Assembly (NCBI RefSeq): GCF_001434895.1
Contig: NZ_AZEE01000027.1
Location: forward strand, 93,173 to 157,172
Source: Secundilactobacillus odoratitofui DSM 19909 = JCM 15043
GTDB lineage: Bacteria; Bacillota; Bacilli; Lactobacillales; Lactobacillaceae
Direction: 5' to 3'
Length of the DNA: 64,000 nt
In this document: positions 26,406 to 35,777 of the stretch, in pieces
How positions within the stretch are numbered: the first letter of the stretch is position 1
Layout: the number at the start of each line of letters is the position of its first letter
Program-made: the position numbers and the translations under genes
Notes under the pieces: model-generated
What the model saw: the letters and a program-made list of their open reading frames with translations, nothing else
What the model was told of the DNA's origin: nothing
The model's database searches: none

Positions 26406-27038
26406 TTGATCAACGTTTTAATTGTGGATGATCACCAATTGTTACGGGCAGGTCTCGAATTAATTTTCGAAACGGTTTCTGATATAACCGTGATTGGAAC
26501 CGCCGTTGACGGCGAAGATGGACTTGACCAAGTTCATCAATTACAGCCAGACTTAGTCATCACCGACATCCGCATGCCCAAACTGGATGGCATCTCGCTC
26601 ATCAAGCAGTTACACGACGAGTCACCTGAGTTGTCAATCGTCGTCCTCACAACATTCGATGATCAACAGCCTATCCAGCAAGCCATGCAGCTCGGTGCAC
26701 GTGGCTTTTTGCTGAAAGATGCCGATAAAGAAACCATTTTAAACGTGGTGCGTGGTGCCATGAACGGTGAGACCTACATTGAACCACGGATTGCGAGCAA
26801 AGCCTTTTCGGCAACTCCGGCGCCTGCCACAACGATTGACCTTTCACCCCGAGAACACCAGATTTTAACGGAAGTAGCGGAGGGCTATCACAGCAAGGAA
26901 ATTGCGTCTGATATTGGCGTTAGTGAACGGACCGTTAAATCGCATTTGACCAGTATTTATAATAAACTGGGCGTCTTTTCCAGGGCCGAAGCGGTAGCCA
27001 AGGCACTTCAGTTACACCTGATTGACCTGACAAACTGA
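26406..27038 (+). CDS. NarL/LuxR-type response regulator
   Basis: 210 residues: a receiver domain (acid pocket VDDHQ at 7-11, phosphorylated Asp in VITDIRMPKLDG near 54, Lys in LLKDAD near 105) and a LuxR helix-turn-helix (LSPREHQILTEVAEGYHSKE through ERTVKSHLTSIYNKL). The start is TTG at 26406, one base after the kinase stop, with AAAGGAG inside the kinase end. The likely targets include the adjacent ABC fusion gene. Confidence 0.87.
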   Translation: MINVLIVDDHQLLRAGLELIFETVSDITVIGTAVDGEDGLDQVHQLQPDLVITDIRMPKLDGISLIKQLHDESPELSIVVLTTFDDQQPIQQAMQLGARGFLLKDADKETILNVVRGAMNGETYIEPRIASKAFSATPAPATTIDLSPREHQILTEVAEGYHSKEIASDIGVSERTVKSHLTSIYNKLGVFSRAEAVAKALQLHLIDLTN

Positions 27039-27046
27039 TTTATCGT

Positions 27047-27096
27047 CATAAAAAAGTGTCGCAACTTCAATGAGCGAAGTTGCGACACTTTTCTTT
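27047..27096. terminator. bidirectional terminator
   Basis: AAAAAAGTGTCGCAACTTC and GAAGTTGCGACACTTTTC form a strong stem between the response regulator and the convergent surface-protein gene. Confidence 0.9.
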
Positions 27097-27102
27097 GTTT
27101 GG

Positions 27103-30100
27103 TTAATGTTCATGTTTCTTGAATCGAATACCAATTAAGTTCAACGCGCCAAGCAGTGCTAAACCAATCAGACTAAAAATAGTGCTACGTTGTTCACTGG
27201 TTTGTGGCAATGTAGTCGTAGTCGAGTCTTTTTCAACTGGCGTACTGATCAATGACTGGATGGTGACGCCATTGGCTGTCGCCTGCTGGTTCAGCTTATC
27301 TGGTTCGGTTAGTTGATTAACCTGATCGCCATCCGACTCAGTAATTGGCGTGACCGTTTGATTATCGTCTGTCCCAGATGAAATTGAGGGTGGTGTCGTT
27401 TCAACTGACGTTTCAGGTGTACTGGTCGGTGTTTCTGCTGGTGTCCCCGTCGGCGTGTCAGTTGATGTGCCCTCATTTGTCGGTGGCACCGTATTATCGT
27501 AATACTTGTCTGGCGTCACGAACACGCCAACTGGTACTTGCGTTTTGATTGCGACACCCGTTGTTGGCGTCTGGACCTTGATTGCCACACCTTCTGGTAC
27601 TTGAACTTTCGTCATCACGTGGATGCCATCGTCCAACTGGCCCGTCCCATAGCCAACCAACAAGCCTGCTTTAAGTCCTTCAGTCGCGTTAAGACCATTG
27701 GCTGCCACACTGTAACTCATGTACGCTGTTTGGGCAACAAGCGCTTGTGAGTTAACCTTCACTGGCACAACTAGCGAAGTGGTATCGGTAGGTAAGTACG
27801 CGTCGCCAGTATAAGTGATCTTGAAGCTAGCTACCTGACTAAAGTTTGACACTTCCGCTTCTGCCAAGTATTGGTCTGGTGCCGATTTCAGCGCATAACT
27901 CACAGTTGCTAAGCCTTGCCAATCAGCTGGTAATACCACTGGACCCGTCATAGTAACGGTTACCGTCGTGTCACGGGCAACGGTCGGATCACTGATGGAA
28001 ACGTCATTAATGGCAGGTAACGTCCCAATAATCGTAACGTTTTGCAACCCTTGATCCGAAGTTGGCGTAAATGATAAGCCATACTGAGCCTTCTGCCCGA
28101 CCGCGGTCTTCACTAATTGGCCTGTTTCACCGGCTTGGTTGGTTGCGGTTGCTGCAACGTGGATTTCATTTGAATCAGAATTTAATAAGAACGTCTGCGG
28201 CAACACGAAGACGTTTTCGGTTGCAGCATTCCCATCAATATCGCTAGTATCAGGTAGTAGCTGAACTGGTGATGTACTGGTTGGATCTAAATTAGATGGC
28301 GCCACCGTATCAGTTTCAGTGACAGTTGAATAAATAACTGGCGTTAATGAACCCACTTTGAGCGTTGGATCGATGTTAACGGCTAGTTGCAACCAATTTT
28401 GTTGTGCCGGTGCTAAGGCAGTCGCAGCCCAGTTAATGGTGAGCATGGTACCATTATCCACCGCAGTTGTCGTGACGTTGGCATCCGTACCCGTATAAGT
28501 CATGCCAGTTGGTAGGAACACATAACTCTTTAAGCCACTAAAGGATTGGAGCGATGCCTGGTTGTTTTCAACCATGACCTGTAACACGTTATCACCGGTA
28601 GTTGCCCGATCGTTGGTCTGATTGAGAAGTTGAAGGCTTTCATTGAGGACCCGTGGTGAGTTTTCTGCTGGGGCTACGATTTCGGCGGTTTGGGGCTGCA
28701 TAAATTGGTTGTATTCTTCGCGCTGGTCCAAAGCTGAACCGTCTGGTACTAAATACCCTGTTCCATCAAGCTGGTTAACGTCCTCTCCCGTTTTACTGCT
28801 TGGTGTCCCATCAAGATTTCCGACAATAATCGCACCCTTTTTAGAAAACAGTACTTCTTGAGCGTCAAAATCACCCGTTGGATCGGTACCCGCAATATCA
28901 ACGGTAAAATCATTGGAAACCGTGCCATAGTACCCTGCTTTAGGCGACATGATGAACTTTACAGCCGTCGTAAGCCCTTGAGGACTGACCGTATAATCAA
29001 ATTTGATTTGGGCAACTCCCCGTGCATTATCCACATATTGGGACATATCAATAAACCCATTGGTGGTCGTAACATTAGTTAAAATGGGAGTATCCTCAAA
29101 TTCAGACTCATCTTGGTAACGAACGTAAATATTCATTAGCGGTGTCACAAGGAACGGTATCGGCGTATCATCACCCAAAACCCACGATTCCGGCTGACTA
29201 ATTGCCATCTGATCTACATTCAAATGAGCGTCAACGTTATAAACGGCAACGTACTTTTTGATCATAAAGTAGCCCCAGTCTGGTCCTTTATCCGAACCAT
29301 CTTCATAATAAAATTCAGCAGGACCAGTCTGCATTTGAAACGCTAACTTTGCATTCGAATAAACCGTTGGATCAACATGTCCGGCGCCCGAGGCTAAATT
29401 ACCTTCACCATCAGCCGGACCCCAGTTATAATGATAAGTTATAGTACCATTTACAGGAATGTAATCTGACGGATAATACTTTGAAACTTGAATTGTACTT
29501 TCCGCAGTAGCCGAAGTAATTTGTTCACCGTTAACTGAGGTTGCTTCAACTTGGCTCAACGTTGATAGCGAAGTAAAAGCAGGTGTGTCAGAATTAATTC
29601 GAAGAACGATGTTGAAATATTGATTAAATAAGTTATCCGTCGCTGCCAACTGGTCTTCTAAGCTAGGTGCCTCCAAACTGAATACCAAGATAGGATCACC
29701 ATTCGCATTCAGATACCCTGTAGGCTTGACCGTACTATTATCCACGGCAACAAAAGTCATTCCCTTAGGTACTAAATAGGATAACTTTATAGGTGTTCCA
29801 GGTTCAAAGTATGCTTGACCAACCAGGTTTTTAGGCGCTGAAATACCAACTTGATAAACCATTAAATCGCCTGCGTAACCAGAAATTTTAGTCTTGTCAA
29901 TTGGTGAGTCGCCATTCTCATCAACCGCAATATCACCGTTCTCATCATGAGCAAGAACCCCGATAACCTGATTGGTGACCCCGTACTGAGCAGTCGACGT
30001 CACCGTCACTGTCTGTTCGCCAGAATCAGCGAGTTGCGTATCCCCATCAAAATAGTGTGCACTCATCGTCGCCTTGGCGCCATTTAAAACCACTTGGTCG

Positions 30101-30921
30101 GCTGTTGAATAGACGAACTGTTTAGAAATCGATAAGCCATTTGTCGGTGCCGTGAATTGATAAATCAGTTGCGTTCCATCCTGATTAATCGTTGGTGTCA
30201 CACCATCGATTGTTAAATCAAGATCATTTGAGAGTTTAAACTGTTCCGGCAGGTTGATGACCAACCGCTGCTGATTCATCGTTTGGTTAATACCATTAAC
30301 TACTAAATTAAGGTCAAATGTGGCTGATTGGCCAGCTTGAACTTCAGTGTTTTCAGCCGTTAAATTTAAATCTGCCTTGACGACAGATGCAGCAACAGCT
30401 GTTTGAACTGATCGAGCCGATTTATAACTAACCGTCGGCGCCACCGGTGTCGTTTGACTCTTGGCAGCACTCACCTGAGAAGTTGATGCCGATTTCTCTG
30501 ACGTCTTAGGTACATTGGTAGTTGAAGTATCGCTTTGAACGGTCGCAGTAACTTTTTCCGCTTCGCTCACTTTAGTGGACTCACTAAACTGCTTGTCACT
30601 AGTTGCAGGTTGCGAATCAGTTGATTGGCTGTTTGCCGCCTGCCCAGTTGTCTGATTGGCAGTGGTTGACTTCGCTGATGTTTCGCTTACTGATGATGAC
30701 CCACTTGTCTCAGAATTGACCACTGCAGAGCTGGCAGAACTCGAAGACTGCAGTGTTACCGAATTACTTGTCGTTTGCGTCGTACTCACAGTTGCAGTCG
30801 ACGCCTCACTGGATTCTGTCTGCCCATCGCTCGCCTGTGCTTGTATCGCACCAGAAATTAAGAAACCACTCAAAACTGCACCAGAAACCAGGACCCGTTT
30901 AGCAATAGTTGTTTGTTTCAT
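27103..30921 (-). CDS. LPxTG-type cell-wall-anchored surface protein
   Basis: 1272-residue surface protein. It begins with a signal peptide (about residues 1-32, cut after QASA), then a Ser/Thr-rich linker (to about 170) and a long series of beta-rich domains (about 180-1150). A duplicated acidic stretch, DENGDIAVDENGDSPIDK, near 325 may bind calcium. A valine-rich quasi-repeat (VQVPEGVAIKVQTPTTGVAI, then IKTQVPVGVFV) and a Pro/Thr wall-spanning part lead to the sorting signal LPQTS, a hydrophobic helix and the tail KKHEH. Sortase A would link it to peptidoglycan. The ATG at 30921 is chosen since GGGGG abuts the earlier ATG. It is probably an adhesin; the ligand is unknown. Confidence 0.88.
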   Translation of the reverse strand: MKQTTIAKRVLVSGAVLSGFLISGAIQAQASDGQTESSEASTATVSTTQTTSNSVTLQSSSSASSAVVNSETSGSSSVSETSAKSTTANQTTGQAANSQSTDSQPATSDKQFSESTKVSEAEKVTATVQSDTSTTNVPKTSEKSASTSQVSAAKSQTTPVAPTVSYKSARSVQTAVAASVVKADLNLTAENTEVQAGQSATFDLNLVVNGINQTMNQQRLVINLPEQFKLSNDLDLTIDGVTPTINQDGTQLIYQFTAPTNGLSISKQFVYSTADQVVLNGAKATMSAHYFDGDTQLADSGEQTVTVTSTAQYGVTNQVIGVLAHDENGDIAVDENGDSPIDKTKISGYAGDLMVYQVGISAPKNLVGQAYFEPGTPIKLSYLVPKGMTFVAVDNSTVKPTGYLNANGDPILVFSLEAPSLEDQLAATDNLFNQYFNIVLRINSDTPAFTSLSTLSQVEATSVNGEQITSATAESTIQVSKYYPSDYIPVNGTITYHYNWGPADGEGNLASGAGHVDPTVYSNAKLAFQMQTGPAEFYYEDGSDKGPDWGYFMIKKYVAVYNVDAHLNVDQMAISQPESWVLGDDTPIPFLVTPLMNIYVRYQDESEFEDTPILTNVTTTNGFIDMSQYVDNARGVAQIKFDYTVSPQGLTTAVKFIMSPKAGYYGTVSNDFTVDIAGTDPTGDFDAQEVLFSKKGAIIVGNLDGTPSSKTGEDVNQLDGTGYLVPDGSALDQREEYNQFMQPQTAEIVAPAENSPRVLNESLQLLNQTNDRATTGDNVLQVMVENNQASLQSFSGLKSYVFLPTGMTYTGTDANVTTTAVDNGTMLTINWAATALAPAQQNWLQLAVNIDPTLKVGSLTPVIYSTVTETDTVAPSNLDPTSTSPVQLLPDTSDIDGNAATENVFVLPQTFLLNSDSNEIHVAATATNQAGETGQLVKTAVGQKAQYGLSFTPTSDQGLQNVTIIGTLPAINDVSISDPTVARDTTVTVTMTGPVVLPADWQGLATVSYALKSAPDQYLAEAEVSNFSQVASFKITYTGDAYLPTDTTSLVVPVKVNSQALVAQTAYMSYSVAANGLNATEGLKAGLLVGYGTGQLDDGIHVMTKVQVPEGVAIKVQTPTTGVAIKTQVPVGVFVTPDKYYDNTVPPTNEGTSTDTPTGTPAETPTSTPETSVETTPPSISSGTDDNQTVTPITESDGDQVNQLTEPDKLNQQATANGVTIQSLISTPVEKDSTTTTLPQTSEQRSTIFSLIGLALLGALNLIGIRFKKHEH

Positions 30922-31097
30922 AGTTGCCATCCCCCTATTGGACTGTTACTTCAAACCGACTGATAATCCATCAAAAACCCCAAAACGACTATTTTCCAAC
31001 CATAGATTACCATAATTATGTCACTATAACTAGTAATTCACTTGAAAAATTCAATTATTTTTTAATGTAATTAATATTACAAAAGCGTGACAATGTA

Positions 31098-31146
31098 AAA
31101 GGCCTTTCAAAGCTGACAACTTAACGTCCACGCTCTGAAAGGTCTA
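31098..31146 (-). terminator. terminator of the aldolase gene
   Basis: AGACCTTTCAGAGC and GCTTTGAAAGGCCTTTT on the minus strand form a stem ending in T residues. It lies between the aldolase stop and the surface-protein upstream region. Confidence 0.7.
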
Positions 31147-31177
31147 TTCCGAAAGTCAATTATTTGCGATTTTTATT

Positions 31178-32203
31178 TTATAAATATGAAATGAGTTGCT
31201 GGACTTCTGTCTCGGTTGTCGACCAGCTGGTGACAAAGCGAATCGCCGTATGCTGCTCATCTACTTTTTCCCAAAATGATAGCTCAATATGCTGTTTTAA
31301 TTGATCGTACTGCTCGTTGGTCACAACGACGAATTGTTGATTGGTCGGCGAATCAACTAAGAAGGTGTACCCCTTATCGTGCAACGTCTGTTTCAAAGTC
31401 ATGGCTAAATCAATCGCATGTTGGCTGATATCAAAGTACAGGCCGTTGGTAAACAAAGCATCAAACTGAACGCCCAGTAATCGGCCCTTCGCAAGCATGG
31501 CACCTTGTCGCTTGATTTTAGTTGAAAACCGTTTAGGCGTATTGCGCTTTGTGAAAACCACTGCCTCACCACATAACGCACCGACTTTGGTACCGCCGAT
31601 ATAAAATACGTCACAGTACTTGGCAACGTCGGCTAAGGTCAGGTCACTCGCTGGACTCATTAAACCATAGCCTAGCCGCGCACCATCCATGAATAAAGGT
31701 AAGTGGTTAGTCTGGCAAACGGCTGCTAAATCAGCTAATTCACGTTTGCTATACAGCGTTCCAAGCTCAGTTGGGTGCGAAATGTAGACAACACCTGGTG
31801 CCACCATCTGGCCGTGGTTCTCATCCGCCTGCCAGTCATCCAAGTAGTCTTGAACGGCCTCTGCAGTCAACTTACCGTTTCGTTGAGGTATCGTGAGCAC
31901 TTTGTGGCCGGTGTATTCAATCGAACCGGCTTCATGAAAGTTCACGTGGCCCGAATCGGCGGCCAGCACCCCTTCATCACCATCTAATAGATTAGAGATC
32001 ACCACCGCATTGGTTTGTGTCCCACCAGCGATGAAGAAAACATCCGCATCTGGACACTGCGCTTCAGCTTTGATTTTTTCAGCTGCTTGTAAACTATATT
32101 GATCAACTCCGTACCCTGGCTGAGCATCTAAGTTGGTATCAACCAAAGCCTGAAGTACTTTAGGGTGCGCACCCCGTGAATAATCATTTGCAAAAGGTAA
32201 CAT
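31178..32203 (-). CDS. low-specificity threonine aldolase (beta-eliminating lyase family)
   Basis: 341-residue PLP enzyme of the fold that includes threonine aldolases, which cleave threonine or allo-threonine to glycine and acetaldehyde. It starts FANDYSRGAHPKVLQAL. It has FFIAGGTQTNAVV (about 55), DSGHVNFHEAGSIEYTGHKV (about 83), FMDGARLGYGL (about 173) and the lysine motif YIGGTKVGALCGEAVVF (about 203), which holds the PLP-linked Lys. The length is normal. It is a single gene with its own terminator. Confidence 0.87.
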   Translation of the reverse strand: MLPFANDYSRGAHPKVLQALVDTNLDAQPGYGVDQYSLQAAEKIKAEAQCPDADVFFIAGGTQTNAVVISNLLDGDEGVLAADSGHVNFHEAGSIEYTGHKVLTIPQRNGKLTAEAVQDYLDDWQADENHGQMVAPGVVYISHPTELGTLYSKRELADLAAVCQTNHLPLFMDGARLGYGLMSPASDLTLADVAKYCDVFYIGGTKVGALCGEAVVFTKRNTPKRFSTKIKRQGAMLAKGRLLGVQFDALFTNGLYFDISQHAIDLAMTLKQTLHDKGYTFLVDSPTNQQFVVVTNEQYDQLKQHIELSFWEKVDEQHTAIRFVTSWSTTETEVQQLISYL

Positions 32204-32423
32204 GAGAAGGCCTCCGAATTTTTAATGATGCTTTAATCATACCATTTGTTTGAACATCACTAATAATTTTTTGGAATTTAAAGTACTTTCTTGGTGCTTA
32301 ATAATGATTATCCGTGATTTTCAAATTAACTGGGTTTATCAAGTCGTCGCTCTCCCAACAGTAATGACTTTTTAATCAATTTAAGTTGAAGCGTCCCAGA
32401 AACAAATACCAACTCTGCAGACA

Positions 32424-32460
32424 AAAAAGCACCAACCCCGCCTGAGCGAAGTTAGTGCAC
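32424..32460 (-). terminator. terminator of the cytochrome b5-like gene
   Basis: GTGCACTAACTTC and its partner GGTTGGTGC form a stem on the minus strand followed by TTTTTT. The rest of 32204-32423 shows no feature. Confidence 0.65.
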
Positions 32461-32491
32461 GAATCAAATTCGATTTTGTAACGATAAGTAA

Positions 32492-32725
32492 CTAGTCAAC
32501 TAATTGCCCAACAACTGGCAACTTAGCCAAAACGCTCTTCTTGTGAGGGGCGTTTAAAATTTGTTCAGAAAGGTCGTTACCAGCAGTTAAACCATGATGG
32601 TTACCGCCCTTCCAAGCATCGATATCCGTTAAATCATAAATTGTACCATCGATTGCAACGTATGCTTTGTGACCGTCTTTACCATCATACTGCTTGAGTT
32701 CTTCTTTAGTGAGGTTTAATGCCAT
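32492..32725 (-). CDS. cytochrome b5-like heme/steroid-binding domain protein
   Basis: A 77-residue single domain of the cytochrome b5 type. YVAIDGTIYDLTDIDAWKGGNHHGLTAGNDLSEQ (quoted in pieces: YVAIDGTIYDLTDIDAW, KGGNHHGLTAGND) matches the family, where the HPGG-like turn carries the first heme histidine. A second histidine lies in NAPHKKSVLAKLPVVG. HPGG is replaced by HHGL, as in many bacterial stand-alone members. There is no signal or membrane helix. Function in lactobacilli is unknown; they import rather than make heme. Confidence 0.82.
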   Translation of the reverse strand: MALNLTKEELKQYDGKDGHKAYVAIDGTIYDLTDIDAWKGGNHHGLTAGNDLSEQILNAPHKKSVLAKLPVVGQLVD

Positions 32726-32808
32726 GTAATCCCATCCCTTCGTTTTCTTACTCTTAGTCTATCATTTATCAGTTGAAAAGTCAGATGAAATACAATGGAT
32801 TTGTAAAA

Positions 32809-34209
32809 TTAACTTTGGGACAACTGACCTTTCACAGTCTCTGACTGCGTTTTAAGGCCTAACCCGGTAAAACCACTTACGAGTGACATAATTGGGCAAA
32901 GCAAGCTGAAGAATACGAATGGCAAGTAACTCATCGTAGCGACACCGAGTGTGTTGGCCAAGAACACGCCACCAACGCCCCATGGAACCAAGTAGTTCAA
33001 CACAGTCCCACCATCTTCAAGCACTCGACCTAATGCCGAACTCTTTAGACCATCGTGATTAAAGGTTTCCTTAAATGAACGTCCTGGCAGGATAATTGAC
33101 AAGAACTGTTCGCCAACAAAAATGTTAATGCCGATGCAAGCCGCCAATGCAGCTGTAATCAGTTTGGCATGGGAATTAAGTTTAGCAGCCAGCGGTGTCA
33201 TTACCGCGCTAATCAAGCCAAAGTTAACTAACAAACCACCAAGTGACAGGGTTAAAACGATCAAGGCCACAGTTGGCATCATGCTGACGATGCCACCACG
33301 AGATAGCAGCAGATTGACCTCAGTATTTGAAGTCTTTGCAACAAATCCGTTAGTAATGATCGTGCTAGCCTTCGTCATGTTAAGTTGCGGGTTATTGAAA
33401 AACATCATAATCGTAGAAACCAGTACATTTAAGAGCATCGTTGGAATGGCTGCCATTTTAAAGCCAGCACAAACGAAAACCAAAACGATTGGGATGAGTG
33501 CGATCCAAGAGATATGGAAGTTTTGGCTGAGTGCGGCCACCGTTGTATTAATTTTAGTTAGATTGGCATGGTTGTGACCAAAACCAAGAATGGCGTACGC
33601 GATGGCTGAAACCCCAGCGGCTGGCAACGTTGACCAAAGGATTGTCTTCATGTGATCAAATAAATCGGTATCGACAACGGCAGCTGCCAAGTTGTTCGTT
33701 TCAGAAAGTGGTGAGCACTTATCACCAAAGACACCACCAGAAATTACGGCACCGGCAACCAGCGCCGGACTAAAGTTCATAGTGACCCCAATCCCAAAGA
33801 AGGCGATTCCTACGGTAGATACCACGGTGAAACAGCTCCCCACTGCAGCGCCGACCAGCGAACAAACTAAGAAGACGGTCGGTAAGAACCACTGCGCACT
33901 AATTGCTTTAAAGCCGATCACCATTAGCGTGGGAATTGTCCCGGCTGCGATCCAAGTACTGATCATGGCACCAATTAAAATAAAAATCACAATGGGAATA
34001 ATGCCTTTATCGATACCATCTTTAATCCCCGCGTTAATTGTATCCCAGCTCAAGCCCTTAAACTTAGCCCAAAAAATCGTCACGGTAATTGCCAATAACA
34101 CGGGTACTTGCGGTGAAAGCCCTAATCCAATCACGCCGACACCCATAATCGCCAAAATCAAAATTAACATCACTAGCGCTTCTCTTAAGCTCAACTTTAT
34201 CTTTTGCAT
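32809..34209 (-). CDS. NhaC-family transporter, probably tyrosine-linked
   Basis: 466-residue membrane protein of the NhaC Na+/H+ antiporter family with about 12 helices. The family blocks GAAVGSCFTVVSTVGIAFFG and GGVFGDKCSPLSETNNLAA are clear. It is controlled by a T-box leader whose specifier position reads TAC (Tyr). A tyrosine T-box in front of an NhaC-family gene is known from comparative work on YheL, proposed as a tyrosine transporter, so tyrosine uptake or exchange is more likely here than plain sodium export. The start is uncertain: ATG 34209 gives the best spacing to GAGG, and ATG 34215 is possible. Confidence 0.8.
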   Translation of the reverse strand: MQKIKLSLREALVMLILILAIMGVGVIGLGLSPQVPVLLAITVTIFWAKFKGLSWDTINAGIKDGIDKGIIPIVIFILIGAMISTWIAAGTIPTLMVIGFKAISAQWFLPTVFLVCSLVGAAVGSCFTVVSTVGIAFFGIGVTMNFSPALVAGAVISGGVFGDKCSPLSETNNLAAAVVDTDLFDHMKTILWSTLPAAGVSAIAYAILGFGHNHANLTKINTTVAALSQNFHISWIALIPIVLVFVCAGFKMAAIPTMLLNVLVSTIMMFFNNPQLNMTKASTIITNGFVAKTSNTEVNLLLSRGGIVSMMPTVALIVLTLSLGGLLVNFGLISAVMTPLAAKLNSHAKLITAALAACIGINIFVGEQFLSIILPGRSFKETFNHDGLKSSALGRVLEDGGTVLNYLVPWGVGGVFLANTLGVATMSYLPFVFFSLLCPIMSLVSGFTGLGLKTQSETVKGQLSQS

Positions 34210-34258
34210 ATTCATCAACCTCGTTTTCATTTTTTTGTTTCAACGTCTGCTTAGTCAA

Positions 34259-34300
34259 TCAATATCGCGCAATCCCGCCATTGGTTTGTCTCATCGTCAT
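34259..34300 (-). CDS. possible 13-residue leader peptide
   Basis: Between the T-box terminator and the NhaC gene, an ATG with AGGAGAG in front opens a short frame, MTMRQTNGGIARY, whose last sense codon is a Tyr codon (TAT). It may be a translated leader adding a second amino-acid check, or chance. It is too short to judge by composition. Confidence 0.35.
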   Translation of the reverse strand: MTMRQTNGGIARY

Positions 34301-34310
34301 CTCTCCTAAA

Positions 34311-34545
34311 ATAAAAAATCGCCCCCATTGCATTTCTGCAACAGGGACGATCAGACATCTACCGTGGTACCACCCAAATTGTGTACACTTGTACACCACT
34401 CACCAGAAGATAATGGTTTCTAGCGTTACCCATCGTCGACGTCTACGTAGTTCGACAACTTTACCCTGATTGGCTCGCAGCAACCGCCAACTTCCTGACA
34501 CCCAGATAAAGTGCTACTTGTTTGTAAGTCCGACATTAAATATTA
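34311..34545 (-). promoter_or_regulatory. T-box leader, tyrosine specifier
   Basis: On the minus strand a promoter (TTGCAT, 16 bases, TATAAT at 34553-34558) is followed by Stem I, the T-box TGGGTGGTACCACGG (34362-34376) and a terminator (GATCGTCCCTGTTGCA paired to TGCAATGGGGGCGATTTTTT, 34313-34352). Aligning Stem I with the asnA T-box of this window (CGAA-N-specifier) places the specifier at TAC (34447-34449), meaning tRNA-Tyr. Uncharged tRNA-Tyr should let transcription through. Confidence 0.85.
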
Positions 34546-34583
34546 ATTAGAATTATAACGAATTAAATGAGAAATGCAAGAGC

Positions 34584-35690
34584 TTATTTAAGTTTCGCCT
34601 GAAAATCTCGACTATAAGCATCAACGCCCTTCATAGCCTGAACAACGTCGTATGGTGTAACTTCAAATGGCATCTGCTTCATAGTATCTTCTGGAGAGGT
34701 CGCTTGTTGACCGACTTTCATTAAATCCTCATCACTAACGTCTGCCAACTTTAAGTCTGCAAACGTTGTTGGTAGCCCAAGTTCAAGGTCAAATTTGAGG
34801 TATTTCTCAAATCGATCACGATCTGCACCCTCTAAGAACAATTGTGTCAACGTCCCAAAGGCCACCTTCTCACCATGAGTCATTTCATGAACTGGTCCGT
34901 TTAACGCCGTCAATCCGTCATGAATCGCGTGTGCTGCAGCTAACCCACCACTTTCGAAGCCAAGACCACTCATTAAAGTGTTAGCTTCAACAACGTTATC
35001 AAGTGCTTTCGAAACAACGTGATTTTTCACCGACGTAACGGCTTCTAACCCATACTTAAACAGTGTCTCCTCACACTTTTCGCCAATTGCAGCACCAACA
35101 GCGGTTTGCTTTGCGCCAAGCATCGTATCATTATGACCCTTTGCGACTGCTTGGGCTTCGACGTTAGTTGCCAAAGCATCAGCAATACCTGATGCCAAAA
35201 GACGAACTGGCGCTCCAGCAACAATTTTAGTATCAATCAAAACTAAATCGGGGTTCTTAGCGTAGAAACGATACTTTGAGAAGGCGCCATCATCGGTATA
35301 AAGCACCGATAATCTTGAGCATGGTGCATCAGTTGAAGCTAAAGTTGGCAAAATACCAACTTTAATTTTTAAATCATCACCAATGGCTTTAGCGCTATCA
35401 AGCGTCTTACCACCACCAAGGCCTAAAATGACATCAGCGCCAAATTCTTCGCCAATTTTAACCACGCGTTTGATTTCGGTTGTCGATGCTTCACCATTAA
35501 ACTCAACTTTTTTGACAGTTACGCCATTATCAGTTAAATAATCAACGTACTTATCCCCAACGATGCCAAAAACGATTGAATCAGCTAATACAATTGCACG
35601 GTGACCAAGTGCAGTAATATGATCAATACTGTTAAATAGCACGTCAATTCGTTGTACATACGTAGATGGGCTTCCAAAAATTCGTGTCAT
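34584..35690 (-). CDS. gldA: glycerol dehydrogenase
   Basis: 368-residue iron/zinc-dependent polyol dehydrogenase that oxidises glycerol to dihydroxyacetone with NAD+. It shows the NAD-binding GLGGGKTLDSAKAI (about residue 93), LPTLASTDAPCSRLSVLY (about 115) and the metal ligands in GIADALATNVEAQ (Asp), AAAHAIHDGL (His) and GPVHEMTHGEKVAFG (His). Length and order match GldA. The gene lies downstream of a DeoR regulator on the same strand, with a perfect inverted repeat in its promoter. No dihydroxyacetone kinase genes are adjacent. Confidence 0.92.
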   Translation of the reverse strand: MTRIFGSPSTYVQRIDVLFNSIDHITALGHRAIVLADSIVFGIVGDKYVDYLTDNGVTVKKVEFNGEASTTEIKRVVKIGEEFGADVILGLGGGKTLDSAKAIGDDLKIKVGILPTLASTDAPCSRLSVLYTDDGAFSKYRFYAKNPDLVLIDTKIVAGAPVRLLASGIADALATNVEAQAVAKGHNDTMLGAKQTAVGAAIGEKCEETLFKYGLEAVTSVKNHVVSKALDNVVEANTLMSGLGFESGGLAAAHAIHDGLTALNGPVHEMTHGEKVAFGTLTQLFLEGADRDRFEKYLKFDLELGLPTTFADLKLADVSDEDLMKVGQQATSPEDTMKQMPFEVTPYDVVQAMKGVDAYSRDFQAKLK

Positions 35691-35718
35691 GGTAAGAACC
35701 TCGTTTCGTTTTTATTTT

Positions 35719-35738
35719 CGAAAGTAAATGTACTTTCG
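35719..35738. promoter_or_regulatory. probable DeoR-family operator upstream of gldA
   Basis: Perfect 8-bp arms CGAAAGTA and TACTTTCG are separated by four bases. Further TTTCG/CGAAA repeats flank it (35703-35745), and a single TTTCGAAA lies just upstream of the DeoR gene itself (about 36553). DeoR/GlpR-type repressors use such TTTCG-rich direct and inverted repeats, so control by the neighbour is likely. Confidence 0.6.
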
Positions 35739-35777
35739 TTCGAAACAAGTATAAATCTATTTAATCATAAAAACAAG

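Noticed and set aside
30656-31015. 119-codon plus-strand frame opposite the start of the surface protein
   Set aside because: Antisense of the Ser/Thr-rich repeats; no independent evidence.
33122-34309. Long plus-strand frames opposite the NhaC-family gene
   Set aside because: They mirror the strong codon bias of the antiporter gene and look like low-complexity antisense translations.
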